9,246 bases of DNA, from positions 1 through 9,246 of the forward strand of contig JAQCAO010000055.1 of NCBI GenBank assembly GCA_027731885.1, given 5' to 3'. Numbering within the stretch: the first letter of the stretch is position 1; every line of letters begins with the position of its first letter. The notes beneath the pieces are model-generated. The model searched no databases and had not been told where the DNA came from. It saw nothing but the letters and a program-made list of their open reading frames with translations. The DNA is from Actinomycetota bacterium. Lineage in GTDB: Bacteria; Actinomycetota; Actinomycetes; Nanopelagicales; Nanopelagicaceae. The position numbers and the translations under genes are program-made. Below are positions 1 through 6,107 of this stretch, piece by piece.

Positions 1-59
1 CCGGTCTTGAAAACCGGCAAACGAAAGTTTCGTGGGTTCAAATCCCACGCCCTCCGCCA
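1..59 (+). tRNA. tRNA-Ser(UGA), 3' part (5' end outside window)
   Basis: The window begins at the anticodon stem: CCGGT (1-5) pairs with ACCGG (13-17) around the loop CTTGAAA, giving anticodon TGA (8-10), which reads UCA serine codons. A long variable arm follows (AAAC-GAAA-GTTT), as expected of a class II serine tRNA. The T arm is GTGGG-TTCAAAT-CCCAC. The 3' acceptor strand GCCCTCC, discriminator G (56) and an encoded CCA (57-59) complete the gene. The D arm and 5' acceptor strand lie upstream of the window and cannot be checked. Confidence 0.93.
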
Positions 60-73
60 GTTTTCTTCAACCT

Positions 74-120
74 GTGGCTGACTTCATACCCTGACTGCAG
101 GGTTACGCCTAGCCACTTTT
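74..120 (+). terminator. Nested hairpin plus short T run, probable tRNA-Ser terminator
   Basis: GTGGCT (74-79) pairs perfectly with AGCCAC (111-116). Inside it, ACCCTG (88-93) pairs perfectly with CAGGGT (98-103) around the 4-base loop ACTG. The two stems are separated by an internal loop of 8 and 7 bases. Four T residues (117-120) follow the outer stem directly. Its place 15 bases after the tRNA suits an intrinsic terminator. The T run is short and the stem is interrupted, so a structured leader of the downstream sdh transcript is an alternative. Confidence 0.5.
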
Positions 121-172
121 GCCTAATAAGCGCACACTTCTCCTTAGTGAACATCAATCCTGTAAAAGGCCT

Positions 173-179
173 AAAGGGG
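173..179 (+). promoter_or_regulatory. Ribosome binding site that sets the sdhC start
   Basis: AAAGGGG lies 5 bases before the ATG at 185, a good Shine-Dalgarno match at a good distance. The open frame extends upstream to a TTG at 119, but that codon has no such site and overlaps the T run of the hairpin at 74-120. The ATG at 185 is therefore preferred. Confidence 0.7.
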
Positions 180-184
180 TAGAA

Positions 185-985
185 ATGTCTGGAGTATTTT
201 CTCCAAGCCGCGCCAAAATTAAAGAGCGCACGCTTCGCACAGATAAGTGGTGGCTGGAACCTGCAATCACCTTTGGAGTTTTATTTAGCTTCGTTATCTA
301 TGCAACTTTTCGCGCATTTGAAGGCGCGAATTATTACAAAGACCATCTGATCTCTCCTTTCTATTCACCATGTCTTTCAGAAGCTTGCGAACCCGGAGCA
401 GTGATTTTGGGATGGACCCCAGTAAGTGCTGAAATTTTCAACTATGCACTTTCACCTGCGCTAATTATTTTGATCTTCCCACTCGGATTTAGAATGACTT
501 GCTATTACTACCGCAAGGCTTATTACCGATCATTCTGGCTCTCACCACCTGCTTGCGCGGTTGCAGAACCGCACAGCAAATACACAGGCGAAACTCGGGC
601 GCCACTAATTTTGCAGAACACACACCGCTGGTTTTTCTATGCAGGTTTGGTCTTTAACGTAATTCTGACTTACGACGCAATCATTTCATTTAAGAGCGTT
701 GATGGTGAATGGGGACATATGAGCGTTGGTTCACTTGTTCTCGTATTGAGTGCGACCATGCTCTGGTTCTATTCATTATCTTGTCATACTTGCCGTCACA
801 CAATCGGTGGACGATTGAAGCACTTCTCTAAGCACCCAGTTCGTTACAAGTTATGGAACTGGGTTTCAGATCTCAATCACAAACATCAGCAATTTGCTTG
901 GTATTCACTGGCTGCTGTTGCTTTTGCCGATATCTATGTTCGCCAAGTCGCAACTGGCGCCTGGACCAATTTCTACTTCTTCTAA
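185..985 (+). CDS. sdhC: Succinate dehydrogenase membrane anchor subunit, actinobacterial Sdh1 type (SdhC)
   Basis: This 266-residue integral membrane protein anchors the SdhAB heads and carries electrons to menaquinone. I identify it from its place directly before sdhA and sdhB and its resemblance to the roughly 270-residue actinobacterial anchor (Rv0249c type). About five hydrophobic helices are visible: roughly 27-45, 81-102, 148-168, 179-200 and 237-255. At the end of helix 4 is the motif C200-H-T-C203-R-H205-TIGG; other candidate ligands are C106 and H147. The mycobacterial Sdh1 structure is reported to hold a membrane-embedded Rieske-type [2Fe-2S] cluster, and these Cys/His residues are the likely equivalents here; the exact ligand assignment is inference. 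The protein is longer than classical SdhC and SdhD and replaces both. The ATG at 185 is chosen over the TTG at 119 because of its ribosome binding site. Confidence 0.87.
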   Translation: MSGVFSPSRAKIKERTLRTDKWWLEPAITFGVLFSFVIYATFRAFEGANYYKDHLISPFYSPCLSEACEPGAVILGWTPVSAEIFNYALSPALIILIFPLGFRMTCYYYRKAYYRSFWLSPPACAVAEPHSKYTGETRAPLILQNTHRWFFYAGLVFNVILTYDAIISFKSVDGEWGHMSVGSLVLVLSATMLWFYSLSCHTCRHTIGGRLKHFSKHPVRYKLWNWVSDLNHKHQQFAWYSLAAVAFADIYVRQVATGAWTNFYFF

Positions 986-1000
986 GGGATGTCAATAAAT

Positions 1001-2896
1001 ATGAGTACAGAGAAATCAACTCTCGAGCGCTACAAGTACGATGTTCTTGTAATTGGCGCAGGTGGCGCTGGTTTACGCGCAGCGGTAGAAGCTCGCGAAT
1101 CAGGCTTACGAGTTGCGATTATATGTAAATCTTTATTCGGCAAGGCCCATACCGTTATGGCCGAAGGTGGCGCTGCGGCATCAATGGGAAATGCAAATTC
1201 AAACGATAACTGGATGGTTCACTTCCGCGACACTATGCGCGGCGGAAAGTTTTTAAATCACTTCCGAATGGCAGAACTACATGCCAAAGAATCTCCAGAT
1301 CGCGTCTGGGAACTTGAAATGTGGGGTGCGTTATTTGATCGCACTAAAGAAGGAAAAATCAGTCAGCGAAACTTCGGCGGGCACGAATATCCCCGTCTAG
1401 CCCACGTTGGAGATCGCACTGGGCTGGAATTAATCCGCACCATGCAACAGAAGATTGTTGCTCTGCAACAAGCTGATAAGCGCGAACACGGTGATTACGA
1501 ATCACATATCAAAGTTTTTGCCGAGCTAACAATCACTGAGATCTTAAAAGAGAATGGCAAGATCGCTGGCGCATATGGTTACTGGCGTGAATCCGGTTCA
1601 GAAATTTTATTTGAAGCACCTGCAGTAATCATCGCAACCGGTGGCGTTGGAAAGACCTTTAAAATTACCTCTAACTCTTGGGAAGGTACTGGCGATGGCC
1701 ATGCCCTTGCTCTCAAGGCTGGCGCTAACTTAGTTGATATGGAGTTTCTACAATTCCATCCAACTGGAATGGTATGGCCACCATCTGTCCGTGGAATTTT
1801 AGTTACCGAATCTGTTCGTGGCGAAGGTGGAATTCTTACAAACAATCTCGGTGAGCGCTTTATGTTTAAGTACATCCCAGATGTATTTAAGGATAAGTAT
1901 GCGGATAATGAAGCAGAAGCTGATCGTTGGTATGAAGATCAAGATAACAACCGCCGTCCGCCAGAGTTGTTACCGCGTGATGAAGTCGCACGCGCAATTA
2001 ACACAGAAGTTAAATCTGGTCGCGGTACCGAGCACGGCGGCGTTTTCTTAGATGTTTCAAAGCGAATTTCTGCTGAAATCATTAAGAAGCGCTTGCCATC
2101 TATGTGGCACCAGTTCTACGAACTCGCTGGCGTTGACATCACAAAAGAGGCGATGGAAGTTGGCCCAACTTGCCATTACGTAATGGGTGGCGTTGAAGTT
2201 GAACCAGATACTGCAGCAGCAGTCGGTGTTCCAGGTTTATTTGCCGCTGGTGAAGTAGCTGGCGGAATGCACGGATCAAATCGTCTGGGTGGAAACTCAC
2301 TTTCAGATCTCTTGGTCTTTGGTCGTCGTGCCGGAATGGGCGCAGCTGCTTACGTTAAGCAGAACAGCACCGCATCTGTATCGGATGCAACAGCGGCCGC
2401 AGCAGCTGCACGGATTGAAGCTCCATTTGCGCGCACAGGTGGAGAGAACTCTTATTCACTTCACGCAGAATTGCAGGAGATAACCCATAACTTGGTGGGC
2501 ATTATCCGCACCGGTACTGAGTTAAAGGAAGCGATTGAAAAGATTGCAGAGATTAGAAAGCGCAGTGCAAATGTGGCAGTATCTGGTGGACGTAAGTTCA
2601 ACCCAGGCTTCCACCTAGCTTTCGATCTCGACAACATGTTGTTAGTCGCCGAGAGCACTGCAAAATCTGCGATTAGCCGCGAAGAGTCCCGTGGTGGTCA
2701 CACGCGTGATGACTTCCCAGGTATGGATTCAGGATGGCGCCAGTACAACCACATCGCATCTTTTGATGGCACCCAAGTGGGTGTGCGCAAACAAACGCTT
2801 CCATTTATGCCAAAAGAGCTATTTGATCTCTTTGAGGTTGATGAACTTAAGAAGTACATGACACCGGAAGAAATTGCGAAAGGCGGTTCCAACTAA
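1001..2896 (+). CDS. sdhA: Succinate dehydrogenase flavoprotein subunit (SdhA)
   Basis: The catalytic subunit oxidises succinate to fumarate at a covalently bound FAD. From the ATG at 1001 it has 631 residues. The N-terminal nucleotide-binding motif VIGAGGAG lies at 17-24. The histidine expected to carry FAD is H50 in KAHTVMAEGG. Further family motifs are FHPTGM, TESVRGEGG, RDEVARAI (with the catalytic arginine), CHYVMGG and the FAD-contacting HGSNRLGGNSLSDLLVFGRR. The sequence closely resembles streptomycete and mycobacterial Sdh1-type flavoproteins. An in-frame ATG at 989 would add MSIN, but AAGGG (984-988) would then touch the start codon with no spacer. From 1001 the spacer is 12 bases and the N-terminus matches relatives better, so I chose 1001 with moderate certainty. 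Only 15 bases separate it from sdhC. Arginine codons are almost all CGN. Confidence 0.96.
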   Translation: MSTEKSTLERYKYDVLVIGAGGAGLRAAVEARESGLRVAIICKSLFGKAHTVMAEGGAAASMGNANSNDNWMVHFRDTMRGGKFLNHFRMAELHAKESPDRVWELEMWGALFDRTKEGKISQRNFGGHEYPRLAHVGDRTGLELIRTMQQKIVALQQADKREHGDYESHIKVFAELTITEILKENGKIAGAYGYWRESGSEILFEAPAVIIATGGVGKTFKITSNSWEGTGDGHALALKAGANLVDMEFLQFHPTGMVWPPSVRGILVTESVRGEGGILTNNLGERFMFKYIPDVFKDKYADNEAEADRWYEDQDNNRRPPELLPRDEVARAINTEVKSGRGTEHGGVFLDVSKRISAEIIKKRLPSMWHQFYELAGVDITKEAMEVGPTCHYVMGGVEVEPDTAAAVGVPGLFAAGEVAGGMHGSNRLGGNSLSDLLVFGRRAGMGAAAYVKQNSTASVSDATAAAAAARIEAPFARTGGENSYSLHAELQEITHNLVGIIRTGTELKEAIEKIAEIRKRSANVAVSGGRKFNPGFHLAFDLDNMLLVAESTAKSAISREESRGGHTRDDFPGMDSGWRQYNHIASFDGTQVGVRKQTLPFMPKELFDLFEVDELKKYMTPEEIAKGGSN

Positions 2897-3654
2897 TGGC
2901 GCGCAAATTAAACCTTCGCATTTGGCGAGGAGATGCAAGTGACGGTGGACTTAAAGATGTACAGGTAGATGTCAACGAAGGCGAAGTTGTCCTCGATGTA
3001 ATTCACCGCGTGCAAGCCACCCAAATGGGCGACCTAGCAGTCCGCTGGAATTGCAAGGCAGGAAAATGTGGTTCTTGTTCAATGGAGATCAACGGCAAGC
3101 CCCGCCTTGCTTGTATGACACAAGTCGCCTCGTTTGAAGAAGGCGAAACCATCACCGTTACACCGCTTCGCGCCTTCCCGGTTATTAAAGACCTTGTCAC
3201 AGATGTCTCCTTTAACTACAAGAAAGCTATGGAGATTCCAGCTTTTGAGCCACCTAAAGATCTCAAGCCTGGTCAAGCGCGCATGGAACAAATCGATGTC
3301 GAGCGCTCGCAAGAGTTCCGCAAGTGCATCGAGTGCTTCTTATGTCAGGACACTTGCCACGTAATTCGTGATCACGAAGAGAATAAAAAGTCCTTCGCTG
3401 GACCACGCTTCTTTATCCGTATCGCTGAATTAGATATGCACCCACTTGATATCTTGAAAAACCGTAAGCGAACCGCACAAGAAGAGCATGGCCTTGGAAT
3501 GTGCAACATCACCAAGTGCTGTACTGAGGTTTGCCCAGAGCACATCAAGATCACCGATAATGCAATCATTCCGATGAAAGAGCGCGTTGTTGATATCAAA
3601 TACGATCCAGCGCGCATGTTCGCCGGCCTTTTAAAGAGAGAAAAGCGCAACTAG
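2896..3654 (+). CDS. sdhB: Succinate dehydrogenase iron-sulfur subunit (SdhB)
   Basis: This 252-residue subunit relays electrons from SdhA FAD to the membrane anchor through three clusters. The N-terminal ferredoxin-like domain has C53-x4-C58-x2-C61-x11-C73 for [2Fe-2S]. The C-terminal domain has C144-IE-C147-FL-C150-QDT-C154 and a second set at 203-213 (C203, C208, C209, C213, then P214). Together these can hold a [4Fe-4S] and a [3Fe-4S] cluster. The fourth cysteine, C154, is followed by His rather than the Pro seen in E. coli SdhB; as I recall, actinobacterial Sdh1 iron-sulfur subunits share this. The ATG overlaps the sdhA stop by one base (TAATG), implying translational coupling. AAAGG (2879-2883) is a distant ribosome binding site. 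Confidence 0.96.
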   Translation: MARKLNLRIWRGDASDGGLKDVQVDVNEGEVVLDVIHRVQATQMGDLAVRWNCKAGKCGSCSMEINGKPRLACMTQVASFEEGETITVTPLRAFPVIKDLVTDVSFNYKKAMEIPAFEPPKDLKPGQARMEQIDVERSQEFRKCIECFLCQDTCHVIRDHEENKKSFAGPRFFIRIAELDMHPLDILKNRKRTAQEEHGLGMCNITKCCTEVCPEHIKITDNAIIPMKERVVDIKYDPARMFAGLLKREKRN

Positions 3655-3656
3655 CG

Positions 3657-4010
3657 ATGAAGTCACTGCTACTGGTCGCCGTAGGTGGCGTAGCAGGAAC
3701 GTTGGTTCGGGCTGGGCTATCGGTCGCAATTCCTGATGATCGAAATGGAACGCTTGCTGCAAATTTATTAGGAGTGGCGCTAGCTAGTGCGCTAGTAGTT
3801 CTGATGGAGCGTCGCGGAAATACTTTGCTGCGCCACCTTTTACTTCCGGGTTTTTGTGCAGGCATGACAACTTTCTCAGCCGTGACTATGCAAGCGGTGC
3901 AACCAATCTCAGGAGGCGCGCTCTTCTTAGCTGAGAATATCTTCTTAAGCCTCTTGATTATTCTTCTTGTTTTACCGCTTAGCCGCAAATTAATTCCGGT
4001 GCGTAAATGA
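3657..4010 (+). CDS. crcB: CrcB/Fluc fluoride channel, first subunit (predicted N-in)
   Basis: A 117-residue four-helix protein of the CrcB/Fluc family, which exports fluoride passively across the membrane as an antiparallel dimer. Family marks are GGVAG near the N-terminus, R18, the pore asparagine N36 in GTLAANLLG, and the helix-3 signature GFCAGMTTFSAV (65-76). In the two-phenylalanine pore motif the first Phe is kept (F73) but the second is V76. Positive charge sits at K2, in the helix 2-3 loop (R52, R53, R59) and at the C-terminus (R110, K111, R116, K117). All of these lie on one side, predicting an N-in, C-in orientation. It starts 2 bases after the sdhB stop and overlaps crcB2 by ATGA. 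No fluoride riboswitch is possible in that gap. Confidence 0.93.
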   Translation: MKSLLLVAVGGVAGTLVRAGLSVAIPDDRNGTLAANLLGVALASALVVLMERRGNTLLRHLLLPGFCAGMTTFSAVTMQAVQPISGGALFLAENIFLSLLIILLVLPLSRKLIPVRK

Positions 4011-4345
4011 ATACCTGGTATGTAATTCTCGGTGCTGCTATTGGCGCTCCAGCGCGCTTTGCAGTTGATCAATACATCCGAAAATACACCGATAAGCCAT
4101 ATGGGACCTTTCTAGTTAATGTAATTGGCTCATTTATCATCGGCCTAACCCTTGCTAGAAATGAAGATATACAAGATTTCATCGCGGTTGGATTTGCTGG
4201 CGCCTTCACGACTTGGTCAACTTTTATGCTCGACATTTATCTCGGCTTTGAGTTAAAACGCTACAGACGGATCGCCATTAACTTGGGTTTCTCGCTTGGT
4301 TTTGGGCTAGCGGCTGCCTACCTAGGCATGCAAATAGTTAGTTAA
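4007..4345 (+). CDS. crcB: CrcB/Fluc fluoride channel, second subunit (predicted N-out)
   Basis: A 112-residue four-helix partner of the preceding CrcB protein. Visible marks are GAAIGAPARF with R17, the pore asparagine N38 in GTFLVNVIGS, and the helix-3 signature GFAGAFTTWSTF (62-73). Here the first pore Phe is replaced by W70 and the second is kept (F73), the reverse of the pattern in its partner. The N-terminus (MNTWY) and C-terminus (GMQIVS) are uncharged and the helix 2-3 loop is acidic. Loops 1-2 (R25, K26, K30) and 3-4 (K84, R85, R87, R88) are basic, so the positive-inside rule predicts N-out, C-out. Its ATG shares the ATGA junction with crcB1, indicating coupled synthesis of a heterodimer. 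No Shine-Dalgarno sequence is evident. Confidence 0.93.
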   Translation: MNTWYVILGAAIGAPARFAVDQYIRKYTDKPYGTFLVNVIGSFIIGLTLARNEDIQDFIAVGFAGAFTTWSTFMLDIYLGFELKRYRRIAINLGFSLGFGLAAAYLGMQIVS

Positions 4346-5793
4346 CCGAGAATAGAAGCTATCCACTCTTCAATTGCATCGGGGTGACGAGGAATGTACT
4401 CGCTTAAATTAATATATCCATCAGCAGTTACAAGCACATCATCTTCGATACGGATTCCGATTCCGCGATACTCCGGAGCAAAGAGCTCATCATCTGGCTG
4501 GATATAAAGTCCTGGTTCAACTGTTAAAACCATACCTTCACGCAAAATACCTTCGCGATACATATCCTGACGGGCGTGTTCGCAGTCGTGCACATCTAAC
4601 CCGAGGTGATGGCTTACTCCATGCAGGGTCCATCTGCGATGCAGGCCAACTTCAGGCTTCAGTGACTCTTCTGCGCTGATTGCTAAAACCCCCATGTTCG
4701 CTAAGCCTTCAGCGAGTACTCGTTGTGCGGCGCGATTAATTTCTAAGAATGGAACACCAGGCTTTACCGCAGCAAAGCCAGCCAGTTGTGCTTCATATAC
4801 CAGCATGTAAAGCGCACGTTGTGCAGGTGTGAACTTTCCATTTACCGGAAAAGTACGAGTTATATCTGCGGTGTAATAAGAATCCATTTCAACGCCCGCA
4901 TCAAGCAATATCAACTCTCCATTGCGGACCGCGCCATCGTTGCGAATCCAGTGGAGCACACAGGCGTGGGCACCGGCTGCCGCGATAGTTGTGTACCCAA
5001 TGTCATTTCCTTCTAGGCGGGCGCGACCGAAGAATGCGCCTTCCACAATTCTCTCGCCACGTGGATGTTCAGCCGCCGCTGGCATGGCTGCGATTACATC
5101 GCTAAAGCCACGGCCAGTCGCATCAACTGCTGCTTGCAATTGAGCAACTTCATATTCATCTTTAACTAAGCGCTGTTCGGATGTAAAGGTAACGAATTCT
5201 GGCTCGCGCGCATTTTTTAAAATCAATTTATCAATCAACGCATCTTCGCCGCGAATAAGCAACGTTTCTTTACTAAAGCGCAGTAGATCTTCGATCTTAT
5301 CTACATCGCGAGTTGGGATTTGATAGACCGAGTTAGCCTCTTCAAGGGTGAAATGTCGGCCAACCCAAAGTTCGCCATATTTACGATCAGTGTAGAAAGC
5401 ATCGGTTTCGCGAGTTGAGCGCGGATGCAGATAAAGATAAGAGTCATGTCCACCTGATTCATTTGGTTCCATAACCAAAACAGAATCCGGAACCGCATCC
5501 GCACCTTGAACACCGCTGTAGTAAGCAAATGCACTGTGTGGACGGAATGCATATTCAGTGTCATTTGAGCGAGTCTTGAAATTTCCAGAAGGAATTACCA
5601 GTCGAATATTTGGAAATGCTGCAGATAAAACTTGGCGGCGAGTAAATGCATAAGTAACGACTTCAAGTGGTTCTAAACCTTCTAGGTTAGAAGGCGCCCA
5701 CCCGGTGCGCATAAATTCTGCATATTGTGCAGGAGGCGCAACATCGTATGGACGCGCATTTTTTACCTCGGGAGTTTCAACCTTCTCATTCAT
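4342..5793 (-). CDS. pepP: Xaa-Pro aminopeptidase (peptidase M24B, PepP-like)
   Basis: A 483-residue cytoplasmic metallopeptidase that removes N-terminal residues preceding proline. An N-terminal aminopeptidase-P domain (about 45-190) precedes the C-terminal pita-bread fold (about 210-475). All five dimetal ligands of the family can be placed: D298 in LLDAG, D310 in TADITRTFP, H395 in HGVSHHLGLDVHD, E426 in TVEPGLY and E450 in GIRIEDD. The length suits actinobacterial members, which carry an N-terminal extension before the first domain. It runs tail to tail with crcB2; the two stop codons overlap within 4342-4345, leaving no space for a terminator. There is no convincing Shine-Dalgarno sequence before the ATG, and a possible -10 box sits 7 bases upstream, so translation may be leaderless. 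Arginine codons sampled are CGN. Confidence 0.95.
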   Translation of the reverse strand: MNEKVETPEVKNARPYDVAPPAQYAEFMRTGWAPSNLEGLEPLEVVTYAFTRRQVLSAAFPNIRLVIPSGNFKTRSNDTEYAFRPHSAFAYYSGVQGADAVPDSVLVMEPNESGGHDSYLYLHPRSTRETDAFYTDRKYGELWVGRHFTLEEANSVYQIPTRDVDKIEDLLRFSKETLLIRGEDALIDKLILKNAREPEFVTFTSEQRLVKDEYEVAQLQAAVDATGRGFSDVIAAMPAAAEHPRGERIVEGAFFGRARLEGNDIGYTTIAAAGAHACVLHWIRNDGAVRNGELILLDAGVEMDSYYTADITRTFPVNGKFTPAQRALYMLVYEAQLAGFAAVKPGVPFLEINRAAQRVLAEGLANMGVLAISAEESLKPEVGLHRRWTLHGVSHHLGLDVHDCEHARQDMYREGILREGMVLTVEPGLYIQPDDELFAPEYRGIGIRIEDDVLVTADGYINLSEYIPRHPDAIEEWIASILG

Positions 5794-5800
5794 AACGCTA

Positions 5801-5806
5801 AGAGTA
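5801..5806 (-). promoter_or_regulatory. Possible -10 box for leaderless pepP mRNA
   Basis: On the - strand, TACTCT ends 7 bases before the pepP ATG. This fits the actinobacterial TANNNT -10 pattern placed so that transcription begins at or next to the start codon. The lack of a Shine-Dalgarno sequence agrees. The hexamer matches TATAAT at only three positions and no -35 box is visible, so this is tentative. Confidence 0.35.
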
Positions 5807-5888
5807 CCTAAGCACCAGAGGCAGAGTTAGCCCCAAATTCGATCTCAAATAGCGATTTAGGCTGTATCACGCGATAGCCAACTACCTG

Positions 5889-5894
5889 TAAACT
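5889..5894 (+). promoter_or_regulatory. Weak candidate -10 box for tRNA-Ser(GCU)
   Basis: TAAACT matches TATAAT at four of six positions and is directly preceded by TG. It would start transcription about 7 bases before the mature tRNA. No -35 match is visible at the proper distance. The 114 bases between pepP and the tRNA must hold promoters for both directions. Confidence 0.28.
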
Positions 5895-5907
5895 CTCACC
5901 TGTACTT

Positions 5908-5996
5908 GGAGACGTCGCATAGCCCGGTCGAGTGCGCCTCACTGCTAACGAGGTAAGGTTTAATCGCCTTCAGGAGTTCAAATCTCCTCGTCTCCG
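5908..5996 (+). tRNA. tRNA-Ser(GCU)
   Basis: A complete 89-base class II tRNA that reads AGC and AGU serine codons. The acceptor strands GGAGACG (5908-5914) and CGTCTCC (5989-5995) pair perfectly, followed by discriminator G (5996). The anticodon arm is CCTCA-CTGCTAA-CGAGG with anticodon GCT (5944-5946). Its loop-closing pair (A5941 with C5949) is mismatched. The variable arm has an AAGG/CCTT stem, and the T arm is AGGAG-TTCAAAT-CTCCT. No CCA is encoded (the next bases are CTC), unlike the tRNA-Ser(UGA) at the window start, so CCA must be added enzymatically. Confidence 0.95.
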
Positions 5997-6007
5997 CTCT
6001 GTTTCAC
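5991..6007 (+). repeat. Direct repeat copy 1, overlapping the tRNA-Ser(GCU) 3' end
   Basis: TCTCCGCTCTGTTTCAC begins in the 3' acceptor strand of tRNA-Ser(GCU) (last 6 bases) and extends 11 bases beyond it. A copy with one change lies 65 bases downstream at 6056-6072. The layout resembles an attachment-site core at a tRNA 3' end with a second partial copy, although the interval is too short to hold a mobile element now. Confidence 0.7.
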
Positions 6008-6055
6008 CTTAACGCGGAACCCATCACCTCTTTTTGACGTTCGCTGGCTAGGACA

Positions 6056-6072
6056 TCTCCGCTCTGCTTCAC
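6056..6072 (+). repeat. Direct repeat copy 2, just upstream of the cysD promoter
   Basis: TCTCCGCTCTGCTTCAC matches 5991-6007 at 16 of 17 positions (T to C at the 12th). It does not belong to any complete tRNA here, since the bases to its left (GGCTAGGACA) do not form a T arm. It therefore looks like a duplicated or left-over tRNA 3' fragment. It lies 36 bases before the cysD start codon. Confidence 0.7.
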
Positions 6073-6095
6073 AAAGTTTTGTAAGGTTACACGCC

Positions 6096-6101
6096 TATAA
6101 T
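6096..6101 (+). promoter_or_regulatory. TATAAT -10 box for a leaderless cysD operon mRNA
   Basis: A perfect TATAAT lies 6 bases before the cysD ATG, so the predicted transcription start is at or next to the A of ATG. No Shine-Dalgarno sequence stands between them, consistent with leaderless translation, which is common in actinobacteria. No -35 box is present at 16-18 bases; the nearest good match, TTCACA (6068-6073), has a 22-base spacer and is too far. No operator or riboswitch can fit in an untranslated leader, so any regulation must act on DNA upstream. Confidence 0.65.
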
Positions 6102-6107
6102 CCACTA

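Noticed and set aside
124..129. TAATAA as a -10 box for the sdh operon
   Set aside because: It lacks the final T of the consensus, and no -35 match lies at the right distance; too weak to report as a promoter.
119..184. TTG start giving SdhC a 22-residue longer N-terminus
   Set aside because: No ribosome binding site precedes it, it overlaps the hairpin T run, and ATG 185 has AAAGGGG at a 5-base distance.
853..1128. A 91-codon + strand frame spanning the sdhC-sdhA junction
   Set aside because: It is an out-of-frame reading of two well supported genes and has no family features.
3640..3660. Fluoride (crcB) riboswitch before crcB1
   Set aside because: There are only 2 bases between sdhB and crcB1, so there is no room for the aptamer, and no such motif is recognisable.
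3596..4072. A 158-codon open frame on the - strand across the sdhB-crcB junction
   Set aside because: It lies antisense to three clearly recognised genes, has a low-complexity composition and no recognisable family motifs.
6030..6039. T5 run as a terminator of tRNA-Ser(GCU), or TTGACG (6034-6039) as a -35 box for cysD
   Set aside because: No hairpin precedes the T run, and TTGACG is 56 bases from the TATAAT box, far beyond a usable spacer.
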